The position numbers and the translations under genes are program-made. The notes below the pieces were generated by a model. It made no database searches. It was given only the letters and a program-made list of their open reading frames with translations, and was not told the DNA's origin. A stretch of 64,000 bases of DNA from Elephas maximus indicus (taxonomy: Eukaryota; Chordata; Mammalia; Proboscidea; Elephantidae): NCBI RefSeq assembly GCF_024166365.1, contig NC_064826.1, positions 58,235,001-58,299,000 of the forward strand, read 5' to 3'. The first letter of the stretch is position 1; the number at the start of each line of letters is the position of its first letter. This document shows, piece by piece, positions 57,830 through 64,000 of the stretch.

Positions 57830-58053
57830 TTGGTTCTCAAAGGTGTTCTACAGAACAGCTGCTTCAGCATCACAGGAGAACTTGTTATAAATACAAATCT
57901 CAGGCCCTAAATCAGACCTAGTAAATCAGAAACTCTGGGACTGGAATTCAACAATCTGTGTTTTAACCACTCCTACAGATAATAAAAAAATAAAAAAATA
58001 AATAAAATTTTTTTTTACAGATAATTTTTATGCACACTAAAGTCTAAGAACCA
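57830..58053 (+). mobile_element. MER20/MER5-like hAT MITE
   Basis: 'ggttctcaaaggtgttctac', 'cagcatcacaggagaacttg', 'tcagaaactctgggactgga', then 'tctaagaaccaatgat' as a degenerate inverted end. It is interrupted by an A/T-rich run at about 57981-58020. Confidence 0.65.
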
Positions 58054-58198
58054 ATGATATAGCAGTAATCATTTTCATTAGTTTTTTTTTATATAAACAA
58101 ATTTATGGATATAGTCATACATCTCTTTTCTTATGTAAATATTAGCATGATTCATATGATTTCTAGTTTTGAATTTATTTTGGCCTTTTGTTCCTGTA

Positions 58199-58438
58199 TT
58201 ACTTTCCTGAATTGTTCCATTTTTTGTCTGTATTTTCCATGAATTTGTCTGCCTTTTCCAAAAATTTGTCTATGTTTTCCTCATTTTTGTCTGCTTTTTG
58301 CTTCAACTCTTGGATTGCTCTGAATATTAGAAATTTGAATTCCTTGTCAGATAGTTCTAGCGCCTTTTCTTCTACTGGAAAGTCATATGGTGTTTTATTT
58401 TGGACACCTACTGGAACCATCCTGTCCTGTTTTTTTCC
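58199..58438 (-). pseudogene. L1 ORF1 N-terminus (partial)
   Basis: From MGKKQDRMVPVGVQNKTPYD at 58438 on the minus strand the frame gives ELSDKEFKFLIFRAIQELKQ and a heptad-like repeat of 'KADKFMENTDKK' type. This parallels the ELPDAEYKSLIYTTLQDIRK coiled-coil start of ORF1 at 28.33 kb. It ends abruptly where the element is cut. The frame stays open upstream to 58708, which is probably 5' UTR read-through. Confidence 0.7.
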
Positions 58439-59214
58439 CATGTTTTGATATTGTCTGCTGTGTTTTGGACACTCAGTAGTTATTTTCTTTGTTTCTTGAT
58501 TGTAGATTTGTTTCATCCTGCTTTTTTGTTTTGTTTGGTTATGTCTGAGCAGGTGGGCTATGCATTCTTTGTTGTTTGCTTGTCTGTAGTCACAATACTT
58601 TTCACCTCCTTGTCCAATGGGCGGGGCCAGTGAATCAGCTATGGTGCAGCAAGGCAGGTTGCAGCCGAAAGGGAGGGGCTGGGATGGGTTGTTTGTGGCA
58701 TGTACCAAGGCTGACAGGGTGGGTCAGGAATCTGTCCTGGGCAGGTTCCAGTAGCCCATACCTGTGCTGCTTGGGGCTGTGACGTTCAGTGCCTGGTGCA
58801 GATAGGCAGGAAAGAGAGGGGAGGTTGTAATGTGTGGAGCTAATAAGGGCATGGGAAAGAGGAGAAAGAGGAGAGAGAAACAAGAGCCAAAAACAAACAA
58901 CCAAAGGGAAAAAAAATTGCTAAGGGAGCCTACCATTGGAGTGAAGAGATGAGAAACCAAGAAATGGAGAAAAGCAAAAAAGGAAAAAATATATAAAAGA
59001 AAAAACTAGATAAAAATTTGAAAGAAGAAAAGAAAAGCCCCCAGGAGTCCTGGAGCCCACCAGTGGGGCTACTAAGACTGGGGAAGTGGCCACCAGGCTG
59101 TGCAGTATAGCCTGGCTAGAATAAGTATAGATGTCACACAGCAAGAGGTATTCAGGAGACAGGAGAAGACGATAAAGTGTAGAGAGACGAGAACTGAGAA
59201 ATCAAGACAGACAG

Positions 59215-59378
59215 AAAGGGAAAAAGAGAGAGAAAGAAAGAAAAAGGAGGGAAAGAAGAAAGGAAGGAAGGAAGGAAAGAAAGAAAAGAAAGGAAGGAAG
59301 GAAAGAAAGAATGAAAGAAAGAGAGAAAGAGAAAGAGAGAGTGAGAGAGAAAGAAAGAAAGAGAGAGAGAGAAAGCAA
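59215..59378 (+). repeat. Long GA-rich (GGAA/GAAA/GA) microsatellite
   Basis: About 160 bases with almost no pyrimidines on the plus strand, made of interspersed 'ggaa', 'gaaa' and 'gaga' blocks, inside the L1 5' UTR. Long charged or Ser/Leu/Phe-rich open frames here are products of the repeat. Confidence 0.95.
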
Positions 59379-60380
59379 TGCCCCCAGGGATCCCACCTAT
59401 GCGGCTGCACAGATTGGGGGCATTGCGCCTAAGCTGTGCAGTGCAACCTGGCTAGAAGGGGCTCCCAAGCTGCAAAAAGAAAAACAAACAAACAAAACAA
59501 CAGAACAAAGCAAAACAAGGCAAAAAAAAAAAAAAGCCCCAGGGATCCCACCAGCTTGGTGTTCCAAGTCGGGGGAGTGGTTCCCAATGGAGCCTGGGTT
59601 CACAGCCTTTCAAGAAGAAGCAAAGATGGCACACGGAACCAGGTGTTCCAGAGAAAGGAGGGGGAGGTGGTAGGAGGCACAGAAGAAACCAAAAGGGACA
59701 GAAAGAACCAACACCAGCTCAGGGGTCCGGCCAGTTGGGCAGGGTGAATCCAAGCAGCCTGAGGCTAAAGCAGTTGCCTCCCTGCCAAGAGACTGCTGCC
59801 GTCGGGAAGCAGAGGAGGCCAAAGGGGGAAGGAAGAAAGGGAGGAGGTTAGGAAAGCTCTGTCTCCTGCTGGGAACTTTGTGAAGCTGCTTTCCTGCACT
59901 CCCTGTCTGCCGATCTCAGACGTGGGTGGGGCGAATCCAAGAGGCACAGACACTGCACTTCCCGGCCAGCTGAGCCACTTCAGCCAGCCAGGAAGCTGGA
60001 AGGAAGAGCAGCAGGGAGAGAATGGGGGTGGGGGGGTGGGAAAGTGTGTATTGCTGGATACTGGGTGCTCAGTCTCCTGCTGGGAGTTCTGCAAAGCTGC
60101 TTTCCCATACTCCCTGTCTGCCGATACCTGACAGAAGTCCAAAATGGCAGATCCGTGCTGCATTAGCTGATGGGGCCCTCCGCACTTACCTCTTCTTGCT
60201 CTCCTTCCTCTTCTGTTTCTTACTCCATTCGGTGCTTTCTGAGTTCTTTACCTCCTCATTTGACACTTCAAGTTCCAGGAATGACATTGGTCTCTGTTTT
60301 ACTTAGTTTTTCGGGTCTTTGCTGTAGAGGGATGGTGTGGTGCTTCTGCCTATGGTGCCATGTTGGCTGGACATCCTCAA

Positions 60381-60610
60381 TTTATTATGAGATATCACCT
60401 TTATCATAGACTATATTTTCGTATGATTCTATTTATGAGTTTTCTTTTCTGGTCTATTTGCCTGTATCACACTGTTTTCATTATAACCAAACCAGCTAAA
60501 CCTTCGCTGTTGAGTTGATTTCGACTCATAGTTTTAATTACAGTGGCTTTAAAATATGTCTTAATATCTGATGATAATTAGGTAAATTTTTCATTTTTAT
60601 CTAATTGTTA
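60381..60610 (-). repeat. Old L1 fragment interrupted by an AfroSINE tail
   Basis: 'ggtctatttgcctgtatcac' and 'aattacagtggctttaaaat' are L1 ORF2-like on the minus strand. The split is filled by the AfroSINE piece below. Confidence 0.5.
60487..60533 (-). mobile_element. AfroSINE 3' fragment
   Basis: 'ccaaaccagctaaaccttcg' followed by 'gttgagttgatttcgactca' is only the tail and the first body bases. Confidence 0.75.
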
Positions 60611-60752
60611 CTTTTATACAAATGTCCTTAGTCTCCTGTTTTAGATACTCTGTATCCTATGAGGATCAAAAATTAAATAGCTAATTACTGCTTCATCTTC
60701 TCTCCTCTTCCTCTCACTCACCATTCAATTTTTGTACTTTCAAGTATTCTTT

Positions 60753-60800
60753 AACTACTATTTAGTTTAACTACTATTTAGTTTAACTACTATTTAGTTT
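60753..60800 (+). repeat. Tandem repeat, 16-bp unit three times
   Basis: 'aactactatttagttt' occurs three times with no mismatch at 60753-60768, 60769-60784 and 60785-60800. Confidence 0.95.
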
Positions 60801-61019
60801 ATCAGCTTCAAATTATATCCTTAACTCACATTTTCTTTTGTTGGATATCTTAGAAACACAGTCAGAAAAAAAAAAAGCTACTACTTAATGTCTGTTCTGC
60901 TTTCCATGTACCCTTTTCCTTTCCCTCTCATATTTTGTTCATTGTCATATTTATACATGATCAGAACATGTGGCATTTAAATACTGTTTGGTCAAAAAAA
61001 GGTTTTATCTTTTAGTCTT

Positions 61020-61690
61020 TTTCTACTGTTGAGTATATTCAGTGCTCCTTTTTCAAACTATGCTAAATCTTCTTGTGTTGAATTGTTCTCTAGTAGCTTC
61101 TTCAGGAAGGGCTTATTAGGAACAACATTCCCTGAGCTGTAGTATGTTCACAACTCCTTCTGTGGCCTTTGTATTTGAAGAACAATTTGCCTAATATAAA
61201 ATCCTTAGCTGACATTGTGTTTCATTGAGTATTTTAAAAATGCTGCTCCAGTGTTATAAAATGTTGTGTTGAGAAGATTGATGCCAATCTGATTTTCATT
61301 TTTTCTGAATGCGCAAAGTATTCTTTCCTTTATCTTTAATGTTCAATTTACTAAGAAATGTCCAGTGTTGACCAGTTTGCATCATTTTCTCTAGGTATGT
61401 AGATCCAAGAATTTTTTTAATTTGGAAAATTTTCTTGAGTTAGCATTTTAAATGTTTCTTTTGCTCCATTTCCTAGGTGTGTTCTTATGGTTCTCCAGTT
61501 ATACTTCCATTGGATTACCTTTGTCTGCTGGGTACGTCTATCGCTTTCTCCTGAATATTTTTCTTTTCAAATCTATTTATCTTTGATTTTCTCCACTTTT
61601 ATCTTTCCATTTTTTATTTTCATACTATGCTTTAAAGATATCTCTTTGTTCCTTTTAACTTCTGATTTTTTTGTCTTTTTTCCAATTCTT
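61020..61690 (-). repeat. Probable old L1M/HAL1-like sequence
   Basis: AT-rich sequence with 'tctttagtctttttctactg'-type and 'cttttgctccatttcctagg'-type stretches resembles old L1-lineage repeats. The assignment is tentative. Confidence 0.3.
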
Positions 61691-61725
61691 AATATCTACT
61701 GATGCTTATTTGATATCCTTTTGTA

Positions 61726-61927
61726 AGGATCTCTGGTGGTGCAGTGGTTAAAGTGCATGGCTGCTAACTGAAAGATTGGCAGTTTGAACCCACCAGCTGA
61801 TCAACAAAGAAAAATGTGGTAATCTGCTTCTATAAAGATTATAGCCTTGGAAACCCTATGAGGGCAGTTCTACTCTGTCTTACAGGGTTGCTATGAGATG
61901 TAATCGACTCAATGGCAAGGGCTTTTT
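61726..61927 (+). mobile_element. AfroSINE (longer subtype)
   Basis: It runs from 'aaggatctctggtggtgcag' to 'taatcgactcaatggcaagg'. About 35 bp of its upstream flank recurs next to the AfroSINE at 62.95 kb. Confidence 0.9.
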
Positions 61928-61929
61928 AT

Positions 61930-62650
61930 CCTTCCATAACTTTTGCCCCATAACTCCGGGGTTTAAAAAATGCTACATTTACTTAACTCTCTCATTTGAA
62001 TAGTTCTTTGTGAAACTACCACCCACCTACAAAAAAATGATAGTAAATAAATAACCTTTTGTGGCTTCTTCTTTCTTCTTCTTTTAACAAAACAGAATGC
62101 AGGACTTGTTTGGGGCTAGAAAACTGAGGATGATTCTGGCTCTGTGCTCATGGTGGTGAACATCTTTAGTCTGGATCCTCCGGCTATATGATGCTGCTTG
62201 TAAGAAGTGACCCATTTAGGCACATTGGTTTGGGTGTGGGTAGTCTTAAATATATTTCTCAGAGGACTTCACTATATTGGCTGAAGATTCTGGTGGTAGA
62301 AGGGGGTAGGGATAGGGTTAGTGGGATGGACTGCGGACAGACTTGACATAACACTTTATGTGAAAATAACTTAGGCTTATTATTTGATGTGGTCTTGATA
62401 TTATGTGACTATCAAAAAAGCTAATGAACATTTAGGCTATATTAATATAGGCAAAAATCCAGAATAAGGATGTCAACAATAATATACTTTAACCTGAGCA
62501 GACTTCATCCAGAGTTCTACTTTTGGTTTAGGGAACTGTTTTAAAAGGAACATTGAAAAGTTTGGAGGGGACCTGAAGGAAGGGAACAGAGAAAGAAAGC
62601 CTTTTTCTAGAGCTGGCACCCTGAATTCAGACTTCTAGCCCCCTAAACTG
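61930..62650. other. Intergenic, no recognisable gene
   Basis: No repeat family or coding potential is recognised. Confidence 0.4.
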
Positions 62651-62654
62651 TGAG

Positions 62655-64000
62655 ACTTCTTCATTGCAAATAACTTTTTTCAACAACACAAGCAGCAACT
62701 GTACACATGGACCTCACCAGATGGCATACACAGGAATCAAATTAACTATATTTGTGGAAAGAGATGCTGGAGAAGCCCAGTATCAGTCAGAATAAGGCAA
62801 GGAGCTGACTGCAGAACAGACTGTCAGTTCTTCATATGCAAGTTGAAGTTGAAGCTGAAGAAAATTATAACAAGTCCATGACAGCCAAAGTATGACCTTG
62901 AGGATATCCCACCTCAATTAATATCTGTTGAAGCTTATTTAATATCCTTCCATAAGGATCACTGGTGGCACAGTGGTTGAAATGCTTGGCTGCTAACTGA
63001 AAGATTAGCAGTTTGAACCTACCAGCTGCTCCGCAGGAGAAAGATGTGGCAATATGCTTCTGTAAAGACTATAGGGCAGTTCTACTCTGTCCTACAGGGT
63101 CAGAATAGATTTGATGCATTGAACACTAACCAAAGACCAGACAAATTGTGGGATGACATCAAAGAGAGTGGACATCAAGGACATCATATATGAAGAAAGC
63201 AAAAAGCCATTAAAAAGACAGGAAAAGAAAGAAAAGACCAAAATGAATGTCAGAAGAGACTCCAAGACTTGCTCTTGAACATAGAGTAGCTAAGTGAGTG
63301 TAAGAAATGATGAAGTAAAAGAACTGAACAGAAGATTCCAACTGGAAGATAGAGAAGACAAAGTAAAGTATTATAATGACATGTGCAATGACCTGGAGTT
63401 AGAAAACCAAAAGGGAAGAAAATAGTTGGCATTACTCAAGGTTAAAGAATTGAAGAAAAATTCAAGTCTCGAGTTGCAATACTGAAGGATTCTATGGGCA
63501 AAAAATTGAACGATGCAGAAGATATCAAAAAAAGATGGAAGGAATACACAGAGTCACTGTACCAAAAAGGATTGGTTGCTATTCAGCCATTTTAGGAGAT
63601 GGCATATGATCAAGAACTGATGGTGTTGAAGGGAGAAGTCCAAGCTGCATTGAAAGCGTTGGTGAAAAACAAGGCTCCAGAATTGACAGAATACCAACTG
63701 ACATGTTTCAAGAAATGAATGCAGTCCTGGAAGTGCTCACTCTTCTATGCTAAGAAATTTGGAAGACAGCTGCCTGGGCAACCAACTGGAAGAGAGCCAT
63801 ATCTATGTCTATTCCCAAGAAAGGTGATCCAACAGAATGTGGAAATTATTGAACAATGTCATTAACATCACACACAAGTAAAATTTTGCTGAAGATCATT
63901 CAAAAGTAGTTGCAACAGTATAATGACAGGGAACTGGCAGAAATTCAAGCAAGATTCAGAAGAGGAAGTGGAACCAGGGATATCATTGCTGATGTCAGAT
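62655..64000 (+). mobile_element. RTE-clade LINE, running off the window, split by an AfroSINE
   Basis: It starts within the endonuclease region ('gacttcttcattgcaaataa', 'cacatggacctcaccagatg'). After the insertion at 62920-63103 it continues with 'agatttgatgcattgaacac' and into the RT N-terminal region ('aagatggaaggaatacacag', 'attcccaagaaaggtgatcc', 'gaagaggaagtggaaccagg'). Frames are broken by stops and small indels, so it is not active as seen. The same sequence is read on the opposite strand at 40.86-41.45 kb. Confidence 0.92.
62955..63103 (+). mobile_element. AfroSINE inside an RTE, tail missing, with extra 5' flank
   Basis: The head and middle are present ('ggcacagtggttgaaatgct', 'gaaagatgtggcaatatgct'), but it ends at 'ctgtcctacagggtc' without the body and A-rich tail. 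RTE sequence resumes at once. The 35 bp before it (62920-62954) are neither RTE nor SINE. Confidence 0.85.

Larger units (their letters stand above)
58170..60380 (-). mobile_element. L1 5' end: 5' UTR plus start of ORF1, lacking its 3' part
   Basis: Read on the minus strand, it starts near 60375 ('atgtccagccaacatggcac'), analogous to the 'ggagccaagatggc' start of the full-length L1. A GC-rich 5' UTR of about 1.9 kb follows, then an ORF1 N-terminus. It stops near 58170 with no ORF2 or 3' UTR. Most L1 fragments keep the 3' end; this one keeps the 5' end. Confidence 0.75.

Noticed and set aside
58439-58708. N-terminal extension of the L1 ORF1 fragment
   Set aside because: Homology with ORF1 begins around the ATG at 58438. 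The upstream codons are 5' UTR.
59100-59432. Lys/Glu/Arg-rich and Ser/Leu/Phe-rich open frames
   Set aside because: They are translations of the GA-rich microsatellite on either strand.
1-64000. CRISPR array, operon, phage or plasmid elements
   Set aside because: No regularly spaced repeats, ribosome-binding sites or compact gene order are present. Introns and SINEs show this is mammalian nuclear DNA.

Overview
This is mammalian nuclear DNA, almost certainly from an afrotherian, most likely an elephant. About forty copies of a tRNA-derived SINE are scattered on both strands. It has an A/B-box head around 'tagtggttaagag' and 'gttcgaatcc', and a body reading 'atgagtcggaatcgactc'. This is the AfroSINE family, restricted to Afrotheria. 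Its tail matches RTE-type LINEs that also occur in the window. Family names here rest on recognition by eye; no database search was possible.

One protein-coding gene is complete. It is SRI (sorcin), a penta-EF-hand calcium-binding protein, on the minus strand. Eight coding exons between 19629 (ATG) and 5894 (stop) join through GT-AG introns into a 199-residue reading frame. Exon 1 lies in a CpG island at about 19.0-19.77 kb that carries a GC box and a palindromic E-box. The 3' UTR runs below 5893. A strong plus-strand AATAAA at 2404-2409 suggests a convergent gene ending just left of SRI. ADAM22 is the expected neighbour from human gene order, but no ADAM22 coding sequence is visible.

Layout: 1-2.4 kb is possible 3' UTR of the convergent gene. 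2.4-5.6 kb is a gene-free gap with old repeats. 5.6-19.7 kb is SRI, its introns carrying AfroSINEs, MIR, L2, old L1 and hAT-type MITEs. 20-26.8 kb is intergenic, with AfroSINEs, MIRs and an hAT MITE hit by a SINE. 26.8-34.6 kb is a full-length but inactivated L1 with a target-site duplication and a SINE nested in its 5' UTR. 34.6-64 kb is gene-free: RTE fragments (39.7-41.5, 48.3-48.5, 51.3-51.6 and 62.7-64 kb), L1 fragments, an L2 copy at 55.2-56.2 kb, a 5' L1 piece without its 3' half (58.2-60.4 kb), and AfroSINEs singly or nested.

I found no second host gene, functional RNA gene, CRISPR array or operon. The most informative features are retrotransposon structures: clean target-site duplications, an AfroSINE variant with a different 3' end, a nested AfroSINE cluster, a SINE carrying non-SINE 5' flank into an RTE, and an RTE copy whose 5' and 3' ends are joined.
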